This document shows positions 54,759-62,681 of a stretch of DNA of 64,000 nucleotides, piece by piece. The notes under the pieces were generated by a model. The model made no database searches. It was not told where the DNA came from and saw only the letters and a program-made list of their open reading frames with translations. Position 1 is the first letter of the stretch; every line of letters starts with the position of its first letter. Made by a program: the position numbers and the translations under genes. The stretch is from Cytophagaceae bacterium (GTDB taxonomy: Bacteria; Bacteroidota; Bacteroidia; Cytophagales; Cyclobacteriaceae). Location of the stretch: contig CP030886.1 of NCBI GenBank assembly GCA_006969745.1, positions 1,957,234 to 2,021,233 on the forward strand, written 5' to 3'.

Positions 54759-55145
54759 TTAATCTAAGCCACCGGGACAAAACGGCGGGCATTTAGCTCC
54801 ATTATCTGCTGGATCGTCCATATCACCATCATCTTTTGCTGCGGCAGCTCCCAATGATTTTATTTTTTTCGATTCCAGAATATTTCCATCTGCATCAGCA
54901 GGAAAAAGGACAAAGCATTCTTCATTAGAATCATCAATACCCTTGAAAATCCAAAGCCCTTCCGAACCCGGATAATTGCATAGCTTCTCCAAAATATCCT
55001 TGCCATAAAGGCTTCCATTATGCTTGGACTTTGGATTGGCTTTCTGATACTTTTTTACCCATTGCTTGGCTTTAGATCTTCCCATCTTTTTGCCAATGTT
55101 TTTCACTTTCCCATCACGGGATTTTTTCACGTTATTCTCTGACAT
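54759..55145 (-). CDS. Small protein ending in CPPFCPGGLD
   Basis: 128 residues from ATG 55145 (MSENNVKKSRDGKVKNIGKK). Basic N-terminus with GRSKAKQWVKKYQKANP, a central fold HNGSLYGKDILEKLCNYPGS followed by EGLWIFKGIDDSNEECFVLF, an Ala/Asp-rich linker (GAAAAKDDGDMDDPADNGAK) and a C-terminal CPPFCPGGLD. There is no signal peptide. I recall related Bacteroidota hypothetical proteins with a CPxxC-type tail beside membrane proteins and kinases, but no function. The C-terminal Cys pair could be a redox, metal or modification site. First gene of the six-gene operon. Confidence 0.75.
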   Translation of the reverse strand: MSENNVKKSRDGKVKNIGKKMGRSKAKQWVKKYQKANPKSKHNGSLYGKDILEKLCNYPGSEGLWIFKGIDDSNEECFVLFPADADGNILESKKIKSLGAAAAKDDGDMDDPADNGAKCPPFCPGGLD

Positions 55146-55176
55146 CTTCCTAAGGTTTAGTTGGTTTGAAGACAAT

Positions 55177-55188
55177 GGTAGCGCTACC
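55177..55188. promoter_or_regulatory. 12-bp palindrome upstream of the signalling operon
   Basis: GGTAGCGCTACC is a perfect palindrome 32 bp upstream of ATG 55145, in the probable 5' leader. It is distinct from the TACCC-N6-GGGTA site at 55231. Confidence 0.35.
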
Positions 55189-55230
55189 TAGCATTTTATC
55201 AAAGAAGAAGAGGTAAAATCACGCTTAAAA

Positions 55231-55246
55231 TACCCAAAAAAGGGTA
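55231..55246. promoter_or_regulatory. TACCC-N6-GGGTA palindrome upstream of the signalling operon
   Basis: TACCCAAAAAAGGGTA lies 85 bp upstream of the first gene and 95 bp from the divergent 36-residue peptide gene. Same layout as the two copies at 51750-51787, beyond the regulator gene at the other end of the operon. Confidence 0.55.
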
Positions 55247-55307
55247 GTGATTCTGTTGAAAAATGAAAACGAATGGACGGAAATTAGATCAAACTTGAAG
55301 AAGCAAT

Positions 55308-55315
55308 TATATTTG
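55308..55315 (+). promoter_or_regulatory. -7 element of the 36-residue peptide gene
   Basis: TATATTTG is an exact TAnnTTTG match, 26 bp before the ATG at 55342. No clear TTG at the right upstream distance was found. Confidence 0.45.
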
Positions 55316-55341
55316 CCATCCACATTAAAAGTGATCTAAAA

Positions 55342-55452
55342 ATGGCAATGTTAGGAATTATTATAGGACTGTTTGTTTTGGCAATTATATGCCCGTACAT
55401 CCTACCCAATAAAAAGGTGAGCTCACATGAAAGAGATCACGAAGTAGATTAA
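55342..55452 (+). CDS. 36-residue single-helix membrane peptide
   Basis: MAMLGIIIGLFVLAIICPYI followed by a polar tail LPNKKVSSHERDHEVD. One membrane helix and a cytoplasmic-looking charged end. A good -7 element lies 26 bp upstream. Its stop overlaps the convergent peptide gene by 4 bp. Family unknown. Confidence 0.6.
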   Translation: MAMLGIIIGLFVLAIICPYILPNKKVSSHERDHEVD

Positions 55453-55577
55453 TTTTTCTTCTGCTTCTCTTTTCTGGCGTTTACAAATGCTAGCGCATGT
55501 ACAAACGCAACAAGGAAGATCACGATATTAACAAAAATATTGACGCCTTCTGTTACTGCTGGGTTCGTTAAATTCAT
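55449..55577 (-). CDS. 42-residue single-helix membrane peptide
   Basis: ATG 55577 to TAA 55449: MNLTNPAVTEGVNIFVNI, then VIFLVAFVHALAFVNARKEK and a basic tail. One membrane helix. It begins 4 bp after the stop of the aminotransferase gene on the same strand, so it is likely co-transcribed. Family unknown. Confidence 0.6.
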   Translation of the reverse strand: MNLTNPAVTEGVNIFVNIVIFLVAFVHALAFVNARKEKQKKN

Positions 55578-55581
55578 TGTT

Positions 55582-56739
55582 TTAATGTTTTGATGCGAAG
55601 ATAGGTTCTTTCAACGCTTTCAGCAATTTTCTTACATCCATTTCATCGTTATATACATTCGGAGAGATTCGAACTGCATCACCTCTAAGACTTACGCTCA
55701 CTCTATTGGTTTTGAAAGAGCGATTGATTTGCTCGATATCTATTTTTTTTGGCAGACGCACACCAAATAAGTGATTAGCACGGAATTTTTCACTTTCCAG
55801 CACATATCCCAATTCTTGTATCTCATTTATTGCATCAAGCATTAGTTCACGCGTATATTCTTGAATATTTGCTGGCTGCCAGGCATTCAATTGTTTGATG
55901 GCATTTAAAAGCATAGGTACAAGGATGAAATTGCTGTGCTCTCCAACTTCATATCTCAAAGACACCTCATGATAGCTTTCTTGATAGTTTATCAGCTCAG
56001 AAAAGTTTTCGCTATCAAGTCTATTTATCCAGTTTTCTTCCACGGGTTTTCCGTTATCAAAAGCAGAACCATAATAGGCTAGTCCAATAGAATATGGACC
56101 CATGAGCCATTTGTAGCCAGCACAAATCAAAGCATCCGGGCGAAATTTTTTAACGCTGAATGGCAGTGCACCAACGGATTGCGTTCCATCTATGATTAGC
56201 AGCCCGCCGACTTCATCTAATCGAGCTCGTATCTGTTCTAAATTGAAAAGCGTGCCATCAGACCAGTGTACATGCCCGATAGATACAACTCTGGTGTTTT
56301 CGTTTATAGATTGGATGATTTTATCATTCCAGCTTTCTCCTCTGTTTTCACTATCAGTTGGACTTATCGTTTTAATCTGAAACCCGCTCTCTTTGAGTCT
56401 CAGCCAGGGATATACATTGCTAGGAAATTGCTCATCACAAAGTAGAATTTCGCCATCAGTAAAGGGGATGTTATTCACAACATTCGCAAGTCCGTAGGAT
56501 ACAGAAGGTATAACAACTACCCTTTTTGGTTCGGGGCAATCAATAAGTTGAGAATATTTCTTACGAAGGTCTTCCGTATCTTCAAAAAAGTCACTGGCTG
56601 AAATGTGAAATGGCTTTCGTTTCCTCTTGATACCTTGAATGCCTGCTTTTTCAACCTTTTTCATCAAAGGTGACATATAAGCACAATTGAGGTAAGCATG
56701 TTTTCGCTGCAGATTAAATTTTTGACGTTGACATTTCAT
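55582..56739 (-). CDS. Class V aminotransferase-fold PLP enzyme
   Basis: 385 residues of the NifS/class V fold. SYGLANVVNNIPF (cofactor phosphate region), IGHVHWSDGTLFNLEQI, LLIIDGTQSVGALPFSVKKF and the Schiff-base Lys in ALICAGYKWLMGPYSIGLAY are visible, and a C-terminal small domain ending RISPNVYNDEMDVRKLL. No catalytic Cys typical of cysteine desulfurase is evident, so an aminotransferase, epimerase-like or kynureninase-like activity is more likely. Substrate unknown. Confidence 0.9.
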   Translation of the reverse strand: MKCQRQKFNLQRKHAYLNCAYMSPLMKKVEKAGIQGIKRKRKPFHISASDFFEDTEDLRKKYSQLIDCPEPKRVVVIPSVSYGLANVVNNIPFTDGEILLCDEQFPSNVYPWLRLKESGFQIKTISPTDSENRGESWNDKIIQSINENTRVVSIGHVHWSDGTLFNLEQIRARLDEVGGLLIIDGTQSVGALPFSVKKFRPDALICAGYKWLMGPYSIGLAYYGSAFDNGKPVEENWINRLDSENFSELINYQESYHEVSLRYEVGEHSNFILVPMLLNAIKQLNAWQPANIQEYTRELMLDAINEIQELGYVLESEKFRANHLFGVRLPKKIDIEQINRSFKTNRVSVSLRGDAVRISPNVYNDEMDVRKLLKALKEPIFASKH

Positions 56740-56756
56740 GATTATACTTACTGGTA

Positions 56757-57074
56757 ATGAAGTTCAAGCTATTTGACTCGCAAGCTAAAGTAAAAGAAGC
56801 CTTATCGCATAATCAACCCAGGTTGATAAGGGCAGGAGAGAAAGAAATCTGCATTGTACGTATCGGGGATAACTTGCTGGCATTCCAAAATGAGTGCCCT
56901 CATATGGGTGAAATGCTGCACCGTGGTAAGATCAATTATTTAGGAGAGATCGTATGTCCACTCCACACATTTCGTTTTAATGTTTACACCGGAGAGGAAG
57001 TAAACCAAAGATGTAAGTCAATGAAAACTTATGCTATCCTCGAGAAACCGGACGGTATTTATATAGAGTGCTAG
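56757..57074 (+). CDS. Rieske [2Fe-2S] protein, soluble ferredoxin type
   Basis: 105 residues. The cluster ligands are in ECPHMGEMLHRG (Cys, His) and VCPLHTFRFNVYTGEE (Cys, His). No membrane anchor, so it is a small soluble electron carrier or an oxygenase ferredoxin component. Divergent from the class V aminotransferase gene (17 bp). No oxygenase gene is nearby. Confidence 0.92.
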   Translation: MKFKLFDSQAKVKEALSHNQPRLIRAGEKEICIVRIGDNLLAFQNECPHMGEMLHRGKINYLGEIVCPLHTFRFNVYTGEEVNQRCKSMKTYAILEKPDGIYIEC

Positions 57075-57079
57075 TTCGT

Positions 57080-58276
57080 TTAGCCTATTTTGAAAAACTT
57101 GACTACAGACACAAGCCAATCGGCAATGCTTTGTGCAAACTCATTTCCAGAACCACGGCCTACAATATAGAGTACGAAAAGTACATAGATGGTTAGAAGA
57201 AGATAAGATTTTCGTTTTCCAAAATAATTGCCACTGGTAAAAATGATTACAGCCAGTACAGTCAATAGCCATAGGAGAAAACGAAGCTCACTACTCAGAT
57301 CCACTATTTCAGGCGGCATATGAATGGGCCCATTGATGATAGTAAAGATGAAAAGTGGGAAACCAAGAGCGAAGCAAATATCAAATATGTTGCTACCTAG
57401 TGCGTTGGAGATTGCGTCATCATACTGACCTCTCTTCGCATCTTTAATGGAAATAATAGTATCTGGGAAACTTGATGCCGCTGAAGCCAGAATGAGAGCG
57501 ACAAACATTACTGGAATGTTTAAGCCATTGAATTCGCCAAGTCCGGCAACTGAATAAGTGTCAGCTCCGATCCACTCACAAGCAAGTACTAGAAAGTAGC
57601 ATACTGCTGCAATGGATAAAGTAGAGAACAGAAGAAGTGACCAGGCTCTTCTTCCACTTATTTTATTGTTTCCAATAAAGACTCTCTCAAGATCGAAAGT
57701 CACCAGGCCCTTTAAGAATGGGCCTTGAGGCTCTATATCATGTTCAAAAACTGATTCATCAGCTCCGCCATCTTCTAAAAGCTCCTCTCGCTCGGACTTT
57801 TTCATCGTTCCAAACATGTAAATGATGTAAACGACGTACACGCCCATCAGCATCATGCCATGGTACCAATGCAGGGAAGATCCGCTGATTAGAATCAAAA
57901 AAATCAATTCCGCTATAATCAGGGCAATCCCATCTCTTAAAAGCACTTTTCTGGATACGTGAACTTTTTTGGTCATTTTCATGCCTATCACAGCTAAAAC
58001 AGCAACTGCCGGAATCACCATACCATTAAAAATTGCACTGCCAGCGGTAGTGCCAATTCCTCCGGAAAAACCTTCAGCGTCAGTAAGGACAAAAAGAAAA
58101 AATAATGAGGTGAAAACTTCGGGCATTGAACTAGCTATTGCGTTGATGGTTGCACCTCTTACGCCTTCAGATAGATTTCTACCAATGTATTCCGATGCAG
58201 TCATAAAACCGTCTCCGGCTCTCCAGATTATTATGCAACAAAACGTGATTAGGAGTAGGGGTATTACAATGCCCAT
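57080..58276 (-). CDS. Sodium/calcium exchanger family membrane protein
   Basis: 398 residues, about ten membrane helices in two inverted halves. The alpha-repeat motifs are TINAIASSMPEVFTSLFFLF with GSAIFNGMVIP in the first half, and SAASSFPDTIISIKDAKRGQ with ALGSNIFDICFALG in the second. The acidic residues used for Ca/Na transport are present in both. A charged cytoplasmic loop near 160-200 separates the halves. Ion specificity cannot be told from sequence. Confidence 0.9.
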   Translation of the reverse strand: MGIVIPLLLITFCCIIIWRAGDGFMTASEYIGRNLSEGVRGATINAIASSMPEVFTSLFFLFVLTDAEGFSGGIGTTAGSAIFNGMVIPAVAVLAVIGMKMTKKVHVSRKVLLRDGIALIIAELIFLILISGSSLHWYHGMMLMGVYVVYIIYMFGTMKKSEREELLEDGGADESVFEHDIEPQGPFLKGLVTFDLERVFIGNNKISGRRAWSLLLFSTLSIAAVCYFLVLACEWIGADTYSVAGLGEFNGLNIPVMFVALILASAASSFPDTIISIKDAKRGQYDDAISNALGSNIFDICFALGFPLFIFTIINGPIHMPPEIVDLSSELRFLLWLLTVLAVIIFTSGNYFGKRKSYLLLTIYVLFVLYIVGRGSGNEFAQSIADWLVSVVKFFKIG

Positions 58277-58441
58277 GAATATTTTATTACTTTCAAGTGT
58301 GTATTAAGCGGTGACCTCTTAGCTGGAATGGCCTAAATTAACAAAGTTTTTCGAGTGCAAAACATGTTGAGACATCTTTTATCAAAAGATAGTTCAACTT
58401 AATAGTGGATTTATCTAATTTTTCGAACAAAATTTGAATAC

Positions 58442-59203
58442 ATGTATATAAATCTTTCGGGATTAAACATCCTGGTAACCGGGGCAAGTAGAGGTATCGG
58501 AAAGGCGCTAGCGACAAAATTGGCAGAAGCAGGGGCTACGATTGCTGTGCATTACAATAAAAATGTAAGAGAAGCAGAAAACCTTGCTCATATACTTGGC
58601 AATGAGTCAAAAGCTTTTCAGGCGGACTTTTCAAAACCAGATGAAGCAGCTAAGCTTTTTGAAAGAGTAAGCCTTGAAATGGGAAGTATTGAAATAGTGA
58701 TCAACAATGCTGGTCTGGCCAAAACTTCAAGTATTGATTCAAAAGACGATGAATGGCTAAAATCATGGAATGAAACGATGATGGTTAACCTAAATTCTGC
58801 CGCCATTATTTGCAAAAAAGCAGTTCAACATTTCATAAGCAGAAAAGCAGCCGGACGTATTATCAATATTGCCTCCAGAGCAGCTTTTCAAGGAGAAGAA
58901 GCTGAATATATTGCTTACGCTGCGTCTAAGGCAGGACTGGTCTCACTCACAAGATCAATTGCAAAATCATATGGTAAAGAGGGAGTTAAGGCTTTTGTAA
59001 TTGCTCCTGGATTTGTGCGGACAGATATGTCGCAAGAGTTTATGCAACAATATGGTGAAGATCATGCAAAAGGCGACCTGGCACTAGAAAGACTGACCGA
59101 ACCAAAAGATATTGCCCCCCTTGTTACATTTATCGCGAGTGGAATGGCCGATCATGCGACTGGAGCCACCTTCGATATCAACGCTGGGAGCTATTTACAT
59201 TAA
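58442..59203 (+). CDS. Short-chain dehydrogenase/reductase
   Basis: 253 residues. Cofactor motif ILVTGASRGIGKALATKLAE, NNAG in IEIVINNAGLAKTSS, catalytic Ser in IINIASRAAFQGEEAEYIAY and the Tyr-x3-Lys in YAASKAGLVSL. The length and the C-terminal FIASGMADHATGATFDINAG are FabG-like. The substrate is unknown; not placed in a fatty-acid cluster. Confidence 0.93.
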   Translation: MYINLSGLNILVTGASRGIGKALATKLAEAGATIAVHYNKNVREAENLAHILGNESKAFQADFSKPDEAAKLFERVSLEMGSIEIVINNAGLAKTSSIDSKDDEWLKSWNETMMVNLNSAAIICKKAVQHFISRKAAGRIINIASRAAFQGEEAEYIAYAASKAGLVSLTRSIAKSYGKEGVKAFVIAPGFVRTDMSQEFMQQYGEDHAKGDLALERLTEPKDIAPLVTFIASGMADHATGATFDINAGSYLH

Positions 59204-59261
59204 CCCATTTCTTTTTAGGGATTAATTCCTAAATTAGAAGTTCGAAAAAACAACAGCCACA

Positions 59262-59681
59262 ATGGAAAACAATATTAAAAACCACCTGAAAGCTTTAATC
59301 CAGCTTTCCATTATTGATAGGGATTTTGGTCATCCGGAAAAATCCTATGTTTATACCATTGGGAAGGCGAATAGAGTCCCTGAAAAAGAAATTGACGAAC
59401 TGGTAGAGGAAGTGCTTAATTCAAAAGAAAATGCAGATGTTAATTTTCAGGGCCTGTTGTCTGAGGAAAGATTTGATTACCTATATGACGTGATTCAGCT
59501 CATGAAGATTGATGGAGAGGTTTTTCTAACTGAAATTAAGTATTGCGAGGAAGTAGCGGAGAAATTGGGTTATGACAAGAAAGTTGTAAAGAAAATGTCT
59601 TCTAGAATTTATGGAGATCCATCGATTACTGGAAACAGAGAGGCCATCATGAAGGAGGCCAATAAATATTTAAATAAGTAA
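59262..59681 (+). CDS. TerB-like helical protein 1 of a tandem pair
   Basis: 139 residues, all-helical, acidic: KALIQLSIIDRDFGHPEKSY, VIQLMKIDGEVFLTEIKYC and ARIYGDPS-like ending (SSRIYGDPSITGN). The acidic D-x-D/D-G-E loops resemble TerB-fold repeats. Closely related to the next gene, 12 bp downstream. Cytoplasmic, function unknown. Confidence 0.8.
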   Translation: MENNIKNHLKALIQLSIIDRDFGHPEKSYVYTIGKANRVPEKEIDELVEEVLNSKENADVNFQGLLSEERFDYLYDVIQLMKIDGEVFLTEIKYCEEVAEKLGYDKKVVKKMSSRIYGDPSITGNREAIMKEANKYLNK

Positions 59682-59693
59682 CCATACAGAAAT

Positions 59694-60089
59694 ATGAGTA
59701 TCAAGGCTAAACTAAGCGTGCTGGTTCAGTTAGCGAATATCGATGGAGATTTTGCTGGTGAAGAAAAAGACCTGATATACATGATTGGCAAAGCCAATGG
59801 AATAGGCGCAGACGAAATTAACGACATGGTAGACAATCCTGAGCCATTACCTCCGCTCAGCACTATGTCAGAGGATGATAAATTTGAGTATTTATTTCAT
59901 CTGGTACAGCTGATGAAAATAGACAGTCAGGTATATTTATCAGAAATCAAATTCTGCGAGGAACTTGCTGAAAAATTAGGCTTTAAAAGAAATGTAATCT
60001 CAGAGCTTTCAGCCAGGATCTATAGTGATCCGGCCATTGCCTCAGATGTGGCTTCTTTAAAGCGAGAGGTCAGAAAACACAGACATTAA
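59694..60089 (+). CDS. TerB-like helical protein 2 of a tandem pair
   Basis: 131 residues. LSVLVQLANIDGDFAGEEKD, LVQLMKIDSQVYLSEIKFC and SARIYSDPAIASD align with the preceding gene along the whole length, so this is a tandem duplication that has diverged. A terminator follows at 60094. Confidence 0.82.
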   Translation: MSIKAKLSVLVQLANIDGDFAGEEKDLIYMIGKANGIGADEINDMVDNPEPLPPLSTMSEDDKFEYLFHLVQLMKIDSQVYLSEIKFCEELAEKLGFKRNVISELSARIYSDPAIASDVASLKREVRKHRH

Positions 60090-60093
60090 ACAT

Positions 60094-60119
60094 TAAGCCG
60101 GTTTTTACCGGCTTTTTTA
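60094..60119 (+). terminator. Terminator after the TerB-like pair
   Basis: Stem AAGCCGG / CCGGCTT with a TTTTTA loop and a T-run. It sits at the 3' ends of convergent genes and overlaps the last bases of the N-acetyltransferase gene. Confidence 0.85.
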
Positions 60120-60941
60120 TTGTCCTTGCGGTATCAATTGACGGTGTGTAATAGAAAAATGGTGCTCAAGCTTAGATAAGAACTCGTCTTCATGAAGAAT
60201 GTCTTTCTCCATTACCTCACCTAGTTCCAATATTTTCAAATGTCTATCTGTTAATGTTACTCTTCCATTACTGGTAAGCTGGGTAATAAGTTTTTTTTGA
60301 GTAAAAGGAGAGTCTGGTGAGCTTTGGTGGTACTCGCACATTTCCAGAAACTGAATCAGCTGCTTCTCTTCCGTGGTAAAAAGATATTTGGTCTTGTAAA
60401 AACTGGTATCATTTGAAACTTTCAATATGAGGTTTTCATCCGGATCGGTGTCTATTCGCCAATATCTAGTGTAATCCATCTGCACTTCACCAACATTCAG
60501 CTTTAATGGCGAAATTGGACCGTCTCCAAATCCTACATCAACCAACCAGAGCTGTTCGTCAAGGTCAACTACAATTACCATATGATCAAATGGCTTACCA
60601 AATTGATCTGTCTTTTCATTTTTCACCTGAGCGGAGATCACGTGGCAATCAAAGCCAAGGTGATATAAAAGGTGGTAGAAAAGCCCGTTTAGTTCATAAC
60701 AAAATCCACCTCGTCCTCCTTCAACAACCTTGTTGAAAATCTTTTTGTAATCAAGAATTATCTTAGAGCCATAGTGTATGTCAAGATTTTCGAACGGGAT
60801 AGATTGGAGGTGTGCCTTTTGTAGTGCTTTTAAATACCCAATAGAAGGCGACTTTTGAGGCTGGCCTATTCTGGCAAGGTAAGAATCAACATCAATTCTA
60901 AGGGCTTTTGGTCTGTTCTGGAAAAAATTGAGCTTTTTCAA
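60117..60941 (-). CDS. Arylamine N-acetyltransferase
   Basis: 274 residues. The Cys-His-Asp triad is visible: Cys in GGRGGFCYELNGLFYHLLYH, His in KPFDHMVIVVDL and Asp in LVDVGFGDGPISPLKL. Transfers acetyl from CoA to arylamines or hydrazines; the natural substrate is unknown. The start overlaps the upstream gene's stop by 4 bp. Confidence 0.95.
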   Translation of the reverse strand: MKKLNFFQNRPKALRIDVDSYLARIGQPQKSPSIGYLKALQKAHLQSIPFENLDIHYGSKIILDYKKIFNKVVEGGRGGFCYELNGLFYHLLYHLGFDCHVISAQVKNEKTDQFGKPFDHMVIVVDLDEQLWLVDVGFGDGPISPLKLNVGEVQMDYTRYWRIDTDPDENLILKVSNDTSFYKTKYLFTTEEKQLIQFLEMCEYHQSSPDSPFTQKKLITQLTSNGRVTLTDRHLKILELGEVMEKDILHEDEFLSKLEHHFSITHRQLIPQGQ

Positions 60942-62017
60942 TTCCTAATGTTCAACTCTTGGGTAAGATTACCAATCATGTTATTCAATGCTTGCTGCCA
61001 GGTAACATCTGCATCCCATTCACCTACGTGAACATTTTTCGAGATGTTTTGACGGATGTAGAATTTGTGCACGATTGCCTTTCGCGGTATGGTTTTCACC
61101 CGGGTTTGATCAGGCATCACAGGGATTACTGAGACAAAACCAGTTTCCGCCGGCGAAACGTCGTAATCAAGCATTTGCTTTACAATATCGGCAGAGGAAC
61201 TAACTGACCTGAGCAGAAACTGATACCTTTTCCTTTTCATTTCATCGTCCGTCATTGGATCGATGAGTTCAAACTCATACGGATACTTTTCAAGGATTTT
61301 TTCAAGCTCCTTATTTTTTTGAGCAATCGAGCGATTGTATGTCTGAATGTTTTTCAAAACATCCTTATCTGAAATCCCGAGTGAATCTAGAGGTGTAAAT
61401 CGCTCTACTGCAAGCTTGCTCCTTCGCAGTATTCCGGGATAATTCTTAAGCAAGGTATTTTCTACAATAGACAGCCCTTGCAGGTAATTGGGTTTTTCGG
61501 GTATTAAAAAGTTGTAAAGTTCCTGATCTGCCCTTCTGACCTCTTTGCCAACATTAAGTAGAAGCGAATAAAGCTCGCCATCTCTCAAATAAAAAACATC
61601 TGACCCATCCTTAATTAATGTACTTGTGCCATCGTATGGTGCCATTAAAAATTCAAAGCCGCTTTCATCTTGTGTAATGAATACAACATTTTTTATTCGC
61701 CTGGAATTGAAAAGCTCGGTGTATGAATTGCGTGCATTGTAACTGGCTGTGAAGTTGAGTTCATTCAGGTAAAATATTGCATCAATGCCCATGGTGACAA
61801 ATGCCTTATGAACCTGGGAAAGTAACTTCTCATGTTCACCAACTTCAACAAAATCTCCTACTTTATTTGGAACAGAAAATATAACTGCCGTGCGCTGACT
61901 ATTTATCTCAGAAGGAACAGCCAGCGTCTTATTAAAAGACACATAGTTATATATAGGCGTTTGGGCATATAGGTTTGCCACAAGGACAAGAAATAAGGTT
62001 GAAAACGGGATACGCAT
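60938..62017 (-). CDS. Exported hypothetical protein, 359 residues
   Basis: From ATG 62017, signal MRIPFSTLFLVLVANLYAQ, then TPIYNYVSFNKTLAVPSE. The body mixes beta and helical parts (FSVPNKVGDFVEVGEHEKLL; NVVFITQDESGFEFLMAPYD) with a coiled-coil-like stretch near 240. It looks like a conserved Bacteroidota envelope protein, but I cannot name a family. Coupled by 4-bp overlap to the N-acetyltransferase gene downstream, whose role in relation is unclear. Confidence 0.72.
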   Translation of the reverse strand: MRIPFSTLFLVLVANLYAQTPIYNYVSFNKTLAVPSEINSQRTAVIFSVPNKVGDFVEVGEHEKLLSQVHKAFVTMGIDAIFYLNELNFTASYNARNSYTELFNSRRIKNVVFITQDESGFEFLMAPYDGTSTLIKDGSDVFYLRDGELYSLLLNVGKEVRRADQELYNFLIPEKPNYLQGLSIVENTLLKNYPGILRRSKLAVERFTPLDSLGISDKDVLKNIQTYNRSIAQKNKELEKILEKYPYEFELIDPMTDDEMKRKRYQFLLRSVSSSADIVKQMLDYDVSPAETGFVSVIPVMPDQTRVKTIPRKAIVHKFYIRQNISKNVHVGEWDADVTWQQALNNMIGNLTQELNIRN

Positions 62018-62081
62018 ATTGATTGCTAAAATGCTAATTTTATAAAATCTCAACTCATTATTGACCCAATTTAGTATAAGT

Positions 62082-62654
62082 ATGCAAACGCGATGTAGCT
62101 GGTGTGCCAACTCTTTTGAAGAATATGTCAGATATCATGATGAAGAATGGGGTGTTCCCGTTCATGATGATCAAAAACATTTTGAGTTTTTAGTCTTGGA
62201 AAGTGCTCAAGCAGGACTTAGCTGGGCCACTATATTGAAAAAGCGAGAAGGCTACAGAAAAGCATTTGCCAATTTCGATTATAAAGTTGTTGCAGAATAT
62301 GGTCCTGGTATGGTAGAGGAGCTTTTACAAGACTCATCTATTATAAGAAATAGAATGAAGATTGAGGCAACTATTAATAATGCGAAACGATTCATGGAGG
62401 TTCAAAATGAATTTGGGTCATTTGACAAGTATTGCTGGCAATTTGTAGGAGGAAAACCCATTATGAATGAATGGAAGACAATGCAGGAGGTCCCCGTAAC
62501 AACCAAAGAATCAGATGCATTTGCAAAAGATTTGAAAAAGAAAGGATTTAAGTTTCTTGGATCTACGACAGTTTATGCTCACATGCAAGCCATCGGGATG
62601 GTAAATGATCATACGACCGATTGCTTTAGGTATGAAGAGTTGAAAAACCAGTAA
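62082..62654 (+). CDS. tag: DNA-3-methyladenine glycosylase I
   Basis: 190 residues. Zinc-binding Cys/His and the catalytic region CSWCANSFEEYVRYHDEEWG, with FLVLESAQAGLSWATILKKR (methyladenine pocket) and a C-terminal FKFLGSTTVYAHMQAIGMVN plus NDHTTDC zinc ligands. Removes 3-methyladenine from alkylated DNA. ATG 62082 is the natural start, 64 bp from the divergent gene's ATG. Confidence 0.95.
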   Translation: MQTRCSWCANSFEEYVRYHDEEWGVPVHDDQKHFEFLVLESAQAGLSWATILKKREGYRKAFANFDYKVVAEYGPGMVEELLQDSSIIRNRMKIEATINNAKRFMEVQNEFGSFDKYCWQFVGGKPIMNEWKTMQEVPVTTKESDAFAKDLKKKGFKFLGSTTVYAHMQAIGMVNDHTTDCFRYEELKNQ

Positions 62655-62681
62655 CTTTAATCTAACTCTACCTGAATCACT

